From assembly GCA_007751255.1 (NCBI GenBank), contig CP036296.1, forward strand, positions 5,022,001-5,086,000: DNA of 64,000 nt, read 5' to 3'. Both the position numbers and the translations under genes were made by a program. Under the pieces are notes generated by a model. It saw only the letters and a list, made by a program, of their open reading frames with translations. It was not told where the DNA came from and did no database searches. The stretch's first letter is position 1. Each line of letters begins with the position of its first letter. This DNA comes from Engelhardtia mirabilis (lineage in GTDB: Bacteria > Planctomycetota > UBA1135 > GCA-002686595). Below, in pieces: positions 1 to 9,198 of the stretch.

Positions 1-2
1 GC

Positions 3-1361
3 TACGACAAGACGCACTACGCGATCCGCCGCCTGCACCAATGGGAGGCGATCCTGTGGGAGGCCACCAAGCGCGGGATGCACCTGCAGATCGTGCTCGC
101 GGAGACCGAGCCGGCCAACGAGAACTGGCTCGACGGCGGACAGTTCGGCAACGAGCGCAAGCTGTTCTTCCGCGAGCTCGTGGCGCGCTTCGGCCATCAC
201 CTGGCGCTGAAGTGGAACCTGTCGGAGGAGAACGACTTCTCCAACGCACAGCTCACGGCCATGGCCGGCTACCTGCGCGGCATCGACCCCTACGACAGCC
301 CGATCTCCTTCCACGTCAAGCCCAACGAAGTGGCTGTCTACCAGGCCTTCTACGGCAGCCCCCTGTTCGAGGCGGCCTCGGTGCAGTTCTCGCCCGACCT
401 GGCCGGCAGCTTGACCGAGGAGGTCCGCGCCAAGTCGATCGCCGCCGGCCGCCCGTGGGTGGTCGACATGGACGAGACGACTCCGGCCGAGATCGGGTTG
501 TCCGACGCCAACGCGCCGGATCTGCGCAAGCGGGTGCTTTGGGACGTGTACCTGTCCGGTGGCCAGGTGGAGTGGTACGCCGGCCAAAGCCCGCTCCCCG
601 TCGGCGGCGACACGACCCTCGAGGACTTCCGCACGCGCGAGGAGATGTGGACCTACACGCGCCACGCGCGCACCTTCCTCGAGGCGCTGCCCTTCTGGCT
701 GATGGAGCCCTCCGACGGGCTGCTCGCCGGCGAGAGTCCGGCCTTCGGCGGCGGCGAGGTGCTGGCCCTGGCGGGCGAGGCCTACGCGGTGTACCTGCCC
801 GATGCCAGCCAAGCGGCCAGCCTCGATCTCTCCGGGGTCAGCGGCCCCTTCGACCTGCGCTGGTTCGACCCGCGCAGCGGTAACTACGGCCCCACCACGA
901 AGGTCACAGGCGGCGGTCTGCTCGCGCTCGGTACCCCGCCCGCCCAGCCGGGCGAAGACTGGGCCGTCGTCGTGCGGCGCCCCTCGCTGTGGACCACGAC
1001 CAAGTCGGTCTCTTCGGCCACCGGCGGGACGGTCGTGCTCGAGCTCGACGGTACCCCCGCGATGGCAGGCTGGTCGTACGTGGTGCTGGGCTCGATCTCG
1101 GGCACGGCTCCGGGGCTGACCCTGGGCTCAGGGCTCGTGTTGCCGCTCGTCTACGACCTCTACAGCCAGCTGATCCTCTCCGGTGGCGCACCCATCAGTG
1201 GCGGCGCGGGGCTCCTCGACGAGGCCGGTCGCGCGACCGCGACCGTCGACTTCCCGGCCGCTCCCGCCGTCGTCGGATTGCGGGTCTACCACGCCTGGAT
1301 CGGCGCGCCGAACCTGGCCGACATACCGAGCGTGGCGACGATGGTCCTCTACGCCCCGTGA
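3..1361 (+). CDS. Glycoside-hydrolase-like (DUF5060/DUF4038-type) secreted protein, 5' end missing
   Basis: The reading frame is already open at the left edge, so the N-terminus lies outside the window; 452 residues are visible. The first part reads like the end of a TIM-barrel glycosidase-like domain, with the acidic motif WNLSEENDF after a KRGMHLQIVLAE strand. It is followed by a segment resembling the putative collagen-binding domain that accompanies DUF5060/DUF4038 proteins (FDLRWFDPRSGNYG). The last ~110 residues are a beta-rich module similar to the C-termini of other exported proteins in this window. A role in extracellular polysaccharide breakdown is inferred from the fold; substrate and catalytic residues cannot be fixed from the fragment. 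The family call is moderate. Confidence 0.6.
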   Translation, partial: YDKTHYAIRRLHQWEAILWEATKRGMHLQIVLAETEPANENWLDGGQFGNERKLFFRELVARFGHHLALKWNLSEENDFSNAQLTAMAGYLRGIDPYDSPISFHVKPNEVAVYQAFYGSPLFEAASVQFSPDLAGSLTEEVRAKSIAAGRPWVVDMDETTPAEIGLSDANAPDLRKRVLWDVYLSGGQVEWYAGQSPLPVGGDTTLEDFRTREEMWTYTRHARTFLEALPFWLMEPSDGLLAGESPAFGGGEVLALAGEAYAVYLPDASQAASLDLSGVSGPFDLRWFDPRSGNYGPTTKVTGGGLLALGTPPAQPGEDWAVVVRRPSLWTTTKSVSSATGGTVVLELDGTPAMAGWSYVVLGSISGTAPGLTLGSGLVLPLVYDLYSQLILSGGAPISGGAGLLDEAGRATATVDFPAAPAVVGLRVYHAWIGAPNLADIPSVATMVLYAP

Positions 1362-1478
1362 TCGAAGTTCTGGGTCCGGCCTTCGGCTGGACCCGGACAC
1401 GAGTCCGGGGCGCCGCGGACTCGGACGCCCCGGCCAAGCGCGCCCACACGGGCCCGGTGGCGGTTAGGCTCGGAACCC

Positions 1479-3950
1479 ATGTACTCCGAGTCCCGGTGCC
1501 GCGCCCCCCAGGATGGACCGCGCCAGCCCCTGCATCCCTCGGCCGCGCTGTCCACGGCCTTGGCCCGAGGGGTGCTCGCCAGCTTCGCGTTCGTTGCCGT
1601 GTTGGTCGCGCCTGGGCTCGCCCGTGCCCAGTCCTCGTCCCCTGCGGCCGGCGAGCTGCCCGTGGTCGTCGTCGAACGCGATGACACGGTCGTCGACTCG
1701 AGCTGTCGGCTGGTCTTCCCCACCGAGGCGATCGCGGACGTGGCCGGAGACGGCGTGGTCCAGATCCGCGGGGACGGCCTGCGGGTGGTCTGCGAGGGCG
1801 GCCCCCTGCGCGGCTCGCCGGGCGAGATCGATCCCGACCGGTACCGAGGAGTCGGTATCGACGTGCGCGGGACCGGGGTGACGGTGACGGGCGCCAGCGT
1901 GCAGGGCTTCAAGATCGGCCTGCGGGCCAGCAGCGCCAACGGGCTGCGCGTGATCGACTGCGCCTTCGACGACCTCTTCCGCCAGCGGCTCGACTCCACC
2001 TGGAGCGCGGAGGACCCGGCCGGCTGGCTCGCCCCCCACGGCAACGACGACGGTCAGTGGAAGGACCGCTACGGCGCGGCGATCGCCGTCGAGCGCTCGA
2101 ACCGCATCCGGCTCGAGCGGGTGCGCGTGCGCCGGGGGCAGAACGGGATCCTGCTCGACCGCGTGACCGACGCCACCGTGACCCGCTGCGACGCCTCGTT
2201 CCTGTCGGGTTGGGGGCTGGCCCTGTGGCGCTCGAGCGACAACGTCGTGCGTGGCAATCGCTTCGACTACTGCGTGCGCGGCTACAGCCACGGTCGCTAC
2301 AACCGCGGCCAGGACTCCGCCGGGGTGCTGCTGTTCGAGCAGTCCAGCCGCAACCTGTTCGAGCGCAACTCGATCACCCACGGCGGCGACGGCGTGTTCG
2401 GATTCGCCGGCAACGAGGCCCTGGGGCAGCCGACGCCCAAGCTCGGCTTCGACCACCGTCGCGCGGGCTGCAACGACAACGTCTTCCGCCTGAACGACCT
2501 GTCCTTCGCGGCGGCCCACGGCCTGGAGCTGACTTTCAGCTTCGGCAACCTGATCGAACAGAACCTGTTCGAGTCCAACGCGATCTGCGGGGTCTGGTAC
2601 GGCTACGGTCGGGACACCTCGTTCATCGCGAACACCTTCATTCGCAACGGCGACGCCGGCTACGGAGCCGAACGCGGCGCGATCAACGCCGAGCACGGCC
2701 AGGGCCTCGTCGTCCTCGGCAACGAGTTCCACGGGGACGCCGTGGGTGTGCGCCTGTGGTCGGACAACGACGCCGGCTTGGTGGATTCGCCCTGGGCGCG
2801 CATCAACGGAATCGGCGCCCGGGCCAACGCGATCCTGGCCAACGCTTTCGACGGAGTGGACCCGATCGTCGAACTCGTCGCGGCCCACCAGACCACGGTC
2901 TCACCGGCGGATCCGGAATCGATCGCGGCCGACGACGTCTCGCGCCAGAGCCTCACCGTCGAGGGCGCGGACGCGGGTATGGACGCCACGTCCGGCGCGC
3001 CGGGCCTGGGGTCGCCCGACCGCGGCAGGCTCGAGGACTCCCTGTCCAGGGCCTTCCACGGCCTCGGTCCGGCCGATCGACTGCCCCTGGAACGCGAACG
3101 CAGGCGCCTGCCCGACGCGGGTCGCGCCTCCATCGTCATCGGGGAGTGGGGTCCCTACGACTGGTCCGAACCCATGCTCCAGGCCCTGGAGCGTTCCGGC
3201 GACCGCCACCGCTACCGCCTGCTCGGCCCCTCGCAGTTCACTTCGATCACCGTGATCGAGGGTCGCAACGACATCGACGTGGTGGTCGATCGCGCCCTGC
3301 CGGAGTTCCCCGTCGGCCCCGACGGCCTCGCGCGCGCCGTCGTGACGATCAAGCCCAAGCGCCGAGGCGGCGTCACCCCCTACCGCCTGATCGTCCGCGC
3401 CCGCGGCACCAACCTTCCGGTCGAGGGCGTACTGATCGACACCGAGTGGGACGTCACCTGGTTCAGCTCAACGGTCGATCCGCGCGAGGACGCCGAGGCC
3501 TGGCGGGCGGCAGCCGAGGGCGCGCCGAGCTACCGGGTGCGGGGCCTCGACCTCTCCTACTCGAGCGGCGGCCCCGCCAGCGTCGCCCACCCCAGCGGTC
3601 TGGGCGGTGCGGCCGCCGACGCCCTGGCGAGCCTCGGCGACGATGGCTTCGGGACCTTGGCCAGCACCTCGCTCGAGCTCACTGCCGGCGATTGGCTCCT
3701 GTCGACCCTGTCGGATGACGGCGTGCGCGTGCGCGTCGACGGCGAGCTCTTGATCGACAACTGGACCTGGCACGGGCCGACGCGCGATGAAGCCGTGCTA
3801 CACCTGGACGGCGCGCGTTCCGTCACGATCGAGGTCGAACACTTCGAGCTCGACGGCTACGCCGTGCTCGAATTCGGCCTGCGCCCCCTCACCAACGGCG
3901 GTGAGTTCGTCGAAGCCTCACTGCCGGTGGCCCCGACCGGCAGCGAGTGA
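1479..3950 (+). CDS. Secreted right-handed beta-helix protein with PA14-like C-terminal domain
   Basis: 823 residues. The N-terminus has a basic stretch and a hydrophobic core ending LARAQ, which fits a Sec signal peptide with a somewhat long n-region; a downstream start is possible. Residues ~110-440 carry repeated short turns rich in N, G and D (NGLRVIDCAFD, NGILLDRVTDATVTRCD, NRIRLERVRVRRGQ) typical of parallel beta-helix (PbH1/NosD-like) repeats used for carbohydrate binding or cleavage. The C-terminal ~160 residues (GDWLLSTLSDDGVRVRVDG, LLIDNWTWHG) look like a PA14 domain, a carbohydrate-binding module. No catalytic residues can be assigned, so lyase activity is not claimed. A short weak inverted repeat (GCCCG/CGGGC, 3951-3966) follows the stop. 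Confidence 0.72.
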   Translation: MYSESRCRAPQDGPRQPLHPSAALSTALARGVLASFAFVAVLVAPGLARAQSSSPAAGELPVVVVERDDTVVDSSCRLVFPTEAIADVAGDGVVQIRGDGLRVVCEGGPLRGSPGEIDPDRYRGVGIDVRGTGVTVTGASVQGFKIGLRASSANGLRVIDCAFDDLFRQRLDSTWSAEDPAGWLAPHGNDDGQWKDRYGAAIAVERSNRIRLERVRVRRGQNGILLDRVTDATVTRCDASFLSGWGLALWRSSDNVVRGNRFDYCVRGYSHGRYNRGQDSAGVLLFEQSSRNLFERNSITHGGDGVFGFAGNEALGQPTPKLGFDHRRAGCNDNVFRLNDLSFAAAHGLELTFSFGNLIEQNLFESNAICGVWYGYGRDTSFIANTFIRNGDAGYGAERGAINAEHGQGLVVLGNEFHGDAVGVRLWSDNDAGLVDSPWARINGIGARANAILANAFDGVDPIVELVAAHQTTVSPADPESIAADDVSRQSLTVEGADAGMDATSGAPGLGSPDRGRLEDSLSRAFHGLGPADRLPLERERRRLPDAGRASIVIGEWGPYDWSEPMLQALERSGDRHRYRLLGPSQFTSITVIEGRNDIDVVVDRALPEFPVGPDGLARAVVTIKPKRRGGVTPYRLIVRARGTNLPVEGVLIDTEWDVTWFSSTVDPREDAEAWRAAAEGAPSYRVRGLDLSYSSGGPASVAHPSGLGGAAADALASLGDDGFGTLASTSLELTAGDWLLSTLSDDGVRVRVDGELLIDNWTWHGPTRDEAVLHLDGARSVTIEVEHFELDGYAVLEFGLRPLTNGGEFVEASLPVAPTGSE

Positions 3951-3981
3951 GCCCGCGCGAACGGGCCCCGAATCGGCTCGA

Positions 3982-4806
3982 TCAGAAGGCATACCCCAGG
4001 TAGAGCACGAAGCGGTTGCTGTCGATGTCGGTGTCGATCCCCCCGAGGGTCACGTCCGTGCCGCGCAGGATGCGGAAGTCGGCGCCGATCTCGAAGTGCT
4101 CGGTGACCGGGAAGTTGACGCCGACGTGGGCGTAGAAGCCGACCGTAGTGTCGTCGTCGCTGACGGTCGAGCCCAGGAAGTCGCCGGTGACCTCCACCGA
4201 CGCCAGGGCCACTCCGCCGCCCACGTAGGGTCGCAACTGGAATCCGCCGGGATCGCCGATGGGCAGGCCCAGGCGTAGGCCGGCGGTGAGATCGGTGAAC
4301 AGCGCGTCCACGTCCACGCCGACGACGTCGGTCGAGTCGTAGGCCAGGCCCACCGCCGTCTCGAGCGCGACGACCCCCTCGTCATCGAGGGCGATCCAGC
4401 CCTGCATCCCGAACACGCCCGGGTTGTCGATCCCGTCCCAGGCCGCAGTGTCGTCCAACTTCTGACGGCCGAGGATCACTCCGATGCCGCCAAGAACGCC
4501 GCCACCCTGCGCGACGGGTTTCGCCGCGAGGTAGGGAACCGCGGAGAGCGGCAACGGGTAGTTCGAAACAGCACTGGGGGACGCCGCAGCAGCTTCGACC
4601 GCAACGGAAGGCTCTGCACCGGACGCCGCCGCAATCGGCATCCCGACGATCGCCGGCGCGTGAACGGCGGTCGACATGGAACCGGTGGCGCAGGACGATG
4701 CCGTCAAGATCAGCGCGAAGGCCGCTCCGACGACGAAGACGGACGGGCACGAACGGGACTCGGTGCGGCTCGGGATAGTTGTTTGCACGTCAATCGGTCG
4801 CGTCAT
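3982..4806 (-). CDS. Outer-membrane beta-barrel protein (OmpA/OmpW-like porin family)
   Basis: 274 residues. The N-terminus has a hydrophobic segment ending LTASSC, a plausible lipobox, so it may be a lipoprotein or simply exported. The second half alternates polar and hydrophobic residues as in an 8-strand barrel (FQLRPYVGGGVALASVEV, TVGFYAHVGVNFPV, HFEIGADFRILRG). It ends in LYLGYAF, the C-terminal aromatic recognised by the BAM machinery. Length and strand pattern fit small outer-membrane barrels of the OmpA-like/OMP_b-brl family. The ATG at 4806 lacks an obvious Shine-Dalgarno sequence, so the start is less certain than the family. The gene converges on the beta-helix gene and lies downstream of the cupin. 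Confidence 0.7.
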   Translation of the reverse strand: MTRPIDVQTTIPSRTESRSCPSVFVVGAAFALILTASSCATGSMSTAVHAPAIVGMPIAAASGAEPSVAVEAAAASPSAVSNYPLPLSAVPYLAAKPVAQGGGVLGGIGVILGRQKLDDTAAWDGIDNPGVFGMQGWIALDDEGVVALETAVGLAYDSTDVVGVDVDALFTDLTAGLRLGLPIGDPGGFQLRPYVGGGVALASVEVTGDFLGSTVSDDDTTVGFYAHVGVNFPVTEHFEIGADFRILRGTDVTLGGIDTDIDSNRFVLYLGYAF

Positions 4807-4927
4807 GGGTTGGCGGGGTCGGGGAAGGTCTGGGCGAGATCATGGATCCCTGCGGTCAACGCGCTCGCAGGTTGGCGGCGCGACGTGTCGGTGCTGCGAG
4901 CCTTTCGATGCCTGATGAGGTCGCGCC

Positions 4928-4953
4928 GCGCGGGCCTCTTCGAGGCCGCGCCC
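4928..4953 (-). terminator. Possible terminator hairpin after the cupin gene
   Basis: A GGCCTC/GAGGCC stem closed by a TTC loop, flanked by further CGCG/CGCG pairing with one bulged G, sits just beyond the cupin stop codon. There is no T-run, so it is only a candidate. Confidence 0.3.
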
Positions 4954-4959
4954 GGAACT

Positions 4960-5490
4960 TCACTCGTTCAGCGGCCAGGGCGAGGGGATCGACCGCACCG
5001 GACCCCGCTCGCCGTAGGCCTGCTGGGGCGAAGACGTGCCCACCTCGGCCGACGCCCCGTAGCGCGCCGCGACCGGATCCACGGGGTAGAAGTAGGCCTG
5101 GTCCGGTCGCCGCGCGCCGATCATCAGCACGGCGCAGGGGCCCCGATCGCCACCGACCAGCACGTGGTTGGTGCCCGGCGGACAGTGGAAGTAGTCCCAT
5201 TGGCCGAGGCGCCGCTCCTCGCCGTTGACGATCAACCGCGCCTCCCCGTGCAGCACCAGGAAGCCCTCTTGGAGCGACTCGCGGTGGTACAGGCAAGCAG
5301 CCTGGCCCGGAGCGAGGACGTGGACGTTGACGCCCACGTCGCCGAAGCGCTCGGCGCCTTCGAAGGCCGCCCAACGCCCGAAGCGCTCCGACTCCTTCCA
5401 GGTGGTCTGCCGCAGGTTCACGATGAACCAGCCATCGCCCTCGGGCTTCAGGCCGTCGTCGACCGCGATCAGCTTCGCTTCATCCGTCAT
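4960..5490 (-). CDS. Cupin-domain protein
   Basis: 176 residues, cytoplasmic (no signal peptide). The central part carries a cupin motif: YHRESLQEGFLVLHGEARL gives the H and E metal ligands followed by the conserved G, and the second half-motif is DYFHCPPGTNH with G(D/P)xNH-type histidine. The flanks match no specific enzyme class, so substrate and reaction are unknown; cupins range from dioxygenases to sugar isomerases and storage or regulatory proteins. It stands between the outer-membrane barrel and the FG-GAP gene on the same strand, with only 15 bases to the latter, so it may be cotranscribed with it. The ATG start gives a complete domain. Confidence 0.75.
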   Translation of the reverse strand: MTDEAKLIAVDDGLKPEGDGWFIVNLRQTTWKESERFGRWAAFEGAERFGDVGVNVHVLAPGQAACLYHRESLQEGFLVLHGEARLIVNGEERRLGQWDYFHCPPGTNHVLVGGDRGPCAVLMIGARRPDQAYFYPVDPVAARYGASAEVGTSSPQQAYGERGPVRSIPSPWPLNE

Positions 5491-5505
5491 GGCTCGCTCC
5501 GTCTC

Positions 5506-7344
5506 TCATCGCTCGGGTGATGGGTTCGTTCCGTCGACGCTCGGTTCGGTGGCGGGGGACGGCTGCTCGAAGACCGGCCCGGCGACCACGAAGGCGCGTC
5601 CGGACTGCAAGCCGACCACCGCGCTCCAGGCCGAGGTCAGAAGGAAGTCGACGCCGCCATCGCCGTCCACGTCGCCCAGGCCCGTCGCGTCGAAGCCGAG
5701 GGTATCGCCCGGACTGGCGCTGGTGTAGGTCGCGAGCAACGAGCCGTCGGCGCCGGAGTAGAGGTAGCACTTGCCGGCCGAGGCCCCGCCCTCGCCGTTC
5801 TGCCAGGCGCCCACGATCAGGTCCCCCGCGCCGTCGCCATTCACGTCGCCCGCGTCCGAGACCGAGGTGCCGAAGCCCTCGCCGGGAACCGGTCCGAACA
5901 GCTCGAGGAGCAGCTTGCCGCTGGCGCCGGAGTGCACGACCACGCGTCCATTGCGCGTATCGCTGAAGTCCGAGCCGTAGACGTCCCCCACCCCGTCGCC
6001 ATCCAGATCGCCCGGAAAGGACACGAAGTACTGGCCCATCGAGCGCCCCGTGGAGCTGGCCGGCATGGTGAAGCGGTGCTCCAGCTTCGCGCCTTCGATG
6101 GCGTAGACCTCGACGGTTCCCAAACGTCCCATGCCGGCGCCCGGCGCACCGACGGCGACCAGGGCGTCCGCGTTCATGCTTGCCGCCAGGGCCGTGCCGA
6201 AGGCGTCACCGGCCTGTTGCCCTTCGAGGGCCGAGAGCACGTCACCCGATGCCCCCGAGTGCAGGCTGACCCGACCGCTGCCGGCCCCAGCCGCACCCGC
6301 GAAACCGGGCGAGCCCACCGCGAGGTCACCCTTGCCATCCCTGTCCACGTCGCCGACCCCGCAGACCATCAGGCCGAATTGCTCGGCCTTCTGGGTTCCG
6401 GTCAGGGCCAGGAGCTCACTCCCGTCCGCACCCGACAGCACCAGGGCCTGGCCCGTAGCGGGACTGCCCGGATAGCCCGGCGCACCGACGATCACGTCGC
6501 TCACGCCGTCACCATTCACATCGCCAGCGGGCGCGACCGAGGCGCCCAGGCGCTGTCCGGTGGTCCCGTCGCGCCGCCACAGCAGCTCGCCCGAATGGCC
6601 GGAGAAGACGTCGAGGCGACCGGCCTGGGGACCGTCGTTCTGACGCGAAGGCGCGGTCAGCGCGAAGTCCGCCACGTCGTCGCCGTCGAGATCGCCCATG
6701 TTGCGCCCGACCCAGCCGTACTCCTCGCCCGCGGAGGTGCCCTCGATCGTGTGGATCACCCGCACCTCTTCGACCCAAGCATCCGCGCCCCGCGGCAGGT
6801 CCGGCAGCAGCGCGGCGAAGCGCGGATCGCTGCGTAGGCTCTGCAGATCCGGGTCGGTGAGCAGGTTGCCACGGTCGAGAGTTCCCGCGCCGCGCGCGCG
6901 CTCGAGCCATTCGAAGGCCTCGTCGGTGCGACCCAAGAGCGCGCAGGCGCAGCCGGCGTTGTAGGACGCGGCGGCCGCTTGGGCGGGGAATTCAGCGGCG
7001 CGGGTGTGCAGGGTCAGCGCCTCCTCGAGGCGACCTTGGCTGTGCACGGCGAATCCGAGCAGGAACCAGGCGGGCCCCGAGTCCGGGTGGGCCACGGTCG
7101 CGGGTCGCAGGATCGCCTCCGCGCCGGCCGCATCGCCGCCGCCGAGCAAGCGTTGGGCCCGGGCCAAGTCGGTGTTCAGGCCAGCCCCCGCTTGAGGGGC
7201 AGCGATCGGAGAGGCTTCGCTCTGGAGCGCACCCCCCTGCGCTGCGGAGCCGCCCTGGGGACGGGCTGCGGCCGACTCCGGACCAGGGGCGGCGACAAGC
7301 ACGAGGACAGCGAAGGCGGCGGCGGGCGAGTGGGCACGGGCCAT
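5506..7344 (-). CDS. Secreted FG-GAP (integrin-alpha-like) beta-propeller protein with N-terminal TPR region
   Basis: 612 residues from the ATG at 7344. I chose this start because GGGAGAA lies about seven bases upstream and a signal peptide (MARAHSPAAAFAVLVLVAA) follows; the frame is open further upstream but without such features. Residues ~60-200 contain two or three TPR-like units (PAWFLLGFAVHSQGRLEEAL, CALLGRTDEAFEWLERAR). From ~240 to the end at least six FG-GAP repeats follow, each with a calcium-loop pattern such as GDLDGDDVADFALTAPS, GDVNGDGVSDVIVGAPG or GDVDRDGKGDLAVGSPG. Such propellers act in extracellular binding; the ligand is unknown. The TPR plus propeller architecture suggests surface or periplasmic assembly, which is inference. 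Confidence 0.82.
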   Translation of the reverse strand: MARAHSPAAAFAVLVLVAAPGPESAAARPQGGSAAQGGALQSEASPIAAPQAGAGLNTDLARAQRLLGGGDAAGAEAILRPATVAHPDSGPAWFLLGFAVHSQGRLEEALTLHTRAAEFPAQAAAASYNAGCACALLGRTDEAFEWLERARGAGTLDRGNLLTDPDLQSLRSDPRFAALLPDLPRGADAWVEEVRVIHTIEGTSAGEEYGWVGRNMGDLDGDDVADFALTAPSRQNDGPQAGRLDVFSGHSGELLWRRDGTTGQRLGASVAPAGDVNGDGVSDVIVGAPGYPGSPATGQALVLSGADGSELLALTGTQKAEQFGLMVCGVGDVDRDGKGDLAVGSPGFAGAAGAGSGRVSLHSGASGDVLSALEGQQAGDAFGTALAASMNADALVAVGAPGAGMGRLGTVEVYAIEGAKLEHRFTMPASSTGRSMGQYFVSFPGDLDGDGVGDVYGSDFSDTRNGRVVVHSGASGKLLLELFGPVPGEGFGTSVSDAGDVNGDGAGDLIVGAWQNGEGGASAGKCYLYSGADGSLLATYTSASPGDTLGFDATGLGDVDGDGGVDFLLTSAWSAVVGLQSGRAFVVAGPVFEQPSPATEPSVDGTNPSPER

Positions 7345-7582
7345 GGCGGATTCTCCCTGGGAAGGCGCGGACGACCGGGACGCACGGGGGGTCTGGATGC
7401 GTACCCGCAATGGAGCCGGGGGCTCCGGCCGCACTACGATCGTCGGCGGGTGAGGTTTCCTCCCCACTGCGTTTCACGCGGCCGCCGAGCGAACTCGGAG
7501 TTCGCGCCGCAGCACTGCGCCGATCGCCCTGTCAGCGGTGATGCGCCGTGTGGCGACTGCGACCCCTGAACCGACCTCCCCC

Positions 7583-9022
7583 ATGCTCGACCTCCTGCTG
7601 TTGGCCCTGGCCATCATCCCCAACCAGGACGAGGCTCCCGCCCCCGTCCCGGCGACCGCCGGCGTCAAGGCCGAACGCCTCCCGCCCACGCCCTGGCCGG
7701 TGCTGGCCTTCGAGGCCGACCAGACCGACTGGGACGGCCTGATCGATCGCATCGGCCAGGGAGCCCTCGATGACCTCGATGTACCCGGCTTGACGATCGC
7801 GGTCAGCCTCGGCGACGACGTCGTCTTCGAGCGCGGCTACGGCTTCGCGAACCTCGAGCACGAAGTCCCGGCGGGCCCCGAGACGATCTACCGCATCGGT
7901 TCGGTCACCAAGCAGTTCACCGCGGCCGCGATCATGGGTCTCGTGGAGGAGGGCGAGCTCGCCCTCGAGGACGACGCGCGCGACCACCTGCCCTGGTTCG
8001 ACACCGACGGCAGGCGGGTCAGCGTGCGCCAACTGTTGACCCACACGTCGGGCGTGCCCAGCTACACCGACCTGGGCCTCGAGTGGATGGCCAAGCTGCA
8101 CCAGGACGTCACTCCCGAGGAGATCTTCGGCTGGGTCTCGGAGGTCCCCTTCGACTTCGAGCCGGGCACCGATTGGCACTACAGCAACACGGGCTACATC
8201 CTGCTCGGCGCCCTGATCAAGGAAGTCGGGCGTCGCTCGCCGCGCACGCAATTGCGGCGCACGGTCACCAAGGGCCTGGGCCTCGCTTCGATCGACTACG
8301 ACAACTACCGCGAGGTCATCCCCCACCGCGCCGCAGGCTACGACCCGGGCCTGCGCGGGCCGATCAACGCCCAGTTCATCTCGATGACCCAGCCCGGCGC
8401 TGCCGGGGCGATCATCGCGACCGCCGGGGACCTGCTGCGCTGGCAGCGGGCCCTGGTCAGCGGCCAGGTGATCTCGCAGCACAGCTACGCGCAGATGACC
8501 GCCCCCGCGTTCCTGCCCGACGGGCGCAGCACCGGCTACGGCTTCGGCCTCTCGGTCGGGCGACTCAACGGCCTGCGCCGCATCAGCCACGGGGGCGGGA
8601 TCATGGGCTTCAGCTCGGCCCTGGCCTGGTATCCCGAGGTCGAGCTGGGCGTGTGCGTGCTCACCAACCGCTCCGGCGTCGATGCCACCGGCATCGAGCG
8701 CTCGGTCACGCGCAACGTGCTCGGCATGTTGCGCCCCCTCGACATCGACCTGCCCGTGGACGCCGATCAACGGGCCGCGCTGGTGGGCCGCTACGCGTTC
8801 CTGTCCTTCGAGCTGGAGGTCAGCGAGGTCGACGGCGAGCTGCTGCGTACCGTCGTCGGGTCCGACACGGTCCCCCGCCGCCTCGTCCACCGCGGCGACC
8901 TGGCCTTCGGGCTGGATGAGGACCCGGACCTGTTGATCCGCTTCCAGGCCGGCCCCGACGGGCGGATCGCGACCGCCGTCGTCGAGGAGGACGGCAACGA
9001 GCTCGTCGGGGTCCGGCGCTAG
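7583..9022 (+). CDS. Serine hydrolase, class C beta-lactamase / penicillin-binding-protein fold
   Basis: 479 residues from the ATG at 7583, chosen because a hydrophobic export segment (MLDLLLLALAII) begins there; an upstream ATG at 7538 would add 15 residues with no clear function. All three signature motifs are present: SVTK (S107-x-x-K110, nucleophile and base), YSN (residues 200-202) and HGG (336-338). The last ~100 residues form a beta-rich tail as in many AmpC-like esterases and D-aminopeptidases. The family includes esterases, DD-peptidases and beta-lactamases; the motifs prove the fold, not the substrate. It is divergent from the FG-GAP gene across a ~240-base intergenic region. Confidence 0.88.
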   Translation: MLDLLLLALAIIPNQDEAPAPVPATAGVKAERLPPTPWPVLAFEADQTDWDGLIDRIGQGALDDLDVPGLTIAVSLGDDVVFERGYGFANLEHEVPAGPETIYRIGSVTKQFTAAAIMGLVEEGELALEDDARDHLPWFDTDGRRVSVRQLLTHTSGVPSYTDLGLEWMAKLHQDVTPEEIFGWVSEVPFDFEPGTDWHYSNTGYILLGALIKEVGRRSPRTQLRRTVTKGLGLASIDYDNYREVIPHRAAGYDPGLRGPINAQFISMTQPGAAGAIIATAGDLLRWQRALVSGQVISQHSYAQMTAPAFLPDGRSTGYGFGLSVGRLNGLRRISHGGGIMGFSSALAWYPEVELGVCVLTNRSGVDATGIERSVTRNVLGMLRPLDIDLPVDADQRAALVGRYAFLSFELEVSEVDGELLRTVVGSDTVPRRLVHRGDLAFGLDEDPDLLIRFQAGPDGRIATAVVEEDGNELVGVRR

Positions 9023-9198
9023 TGTCCTCGGCTCGCGGCCAGCTCCAGGGCGACTCCGGAATCTGGCCCGCGATCCAGGATCTGGATCGCCGAGCGCCCG
9101 CCCCCGTTCTCGGGGCCCCCCAGGGCGATGGAACGACCTTTGCCCCGGCCCGCGCGGAACCAACCCGTCCCAAGCCCTCATCGGGGATCCGCGTCGCC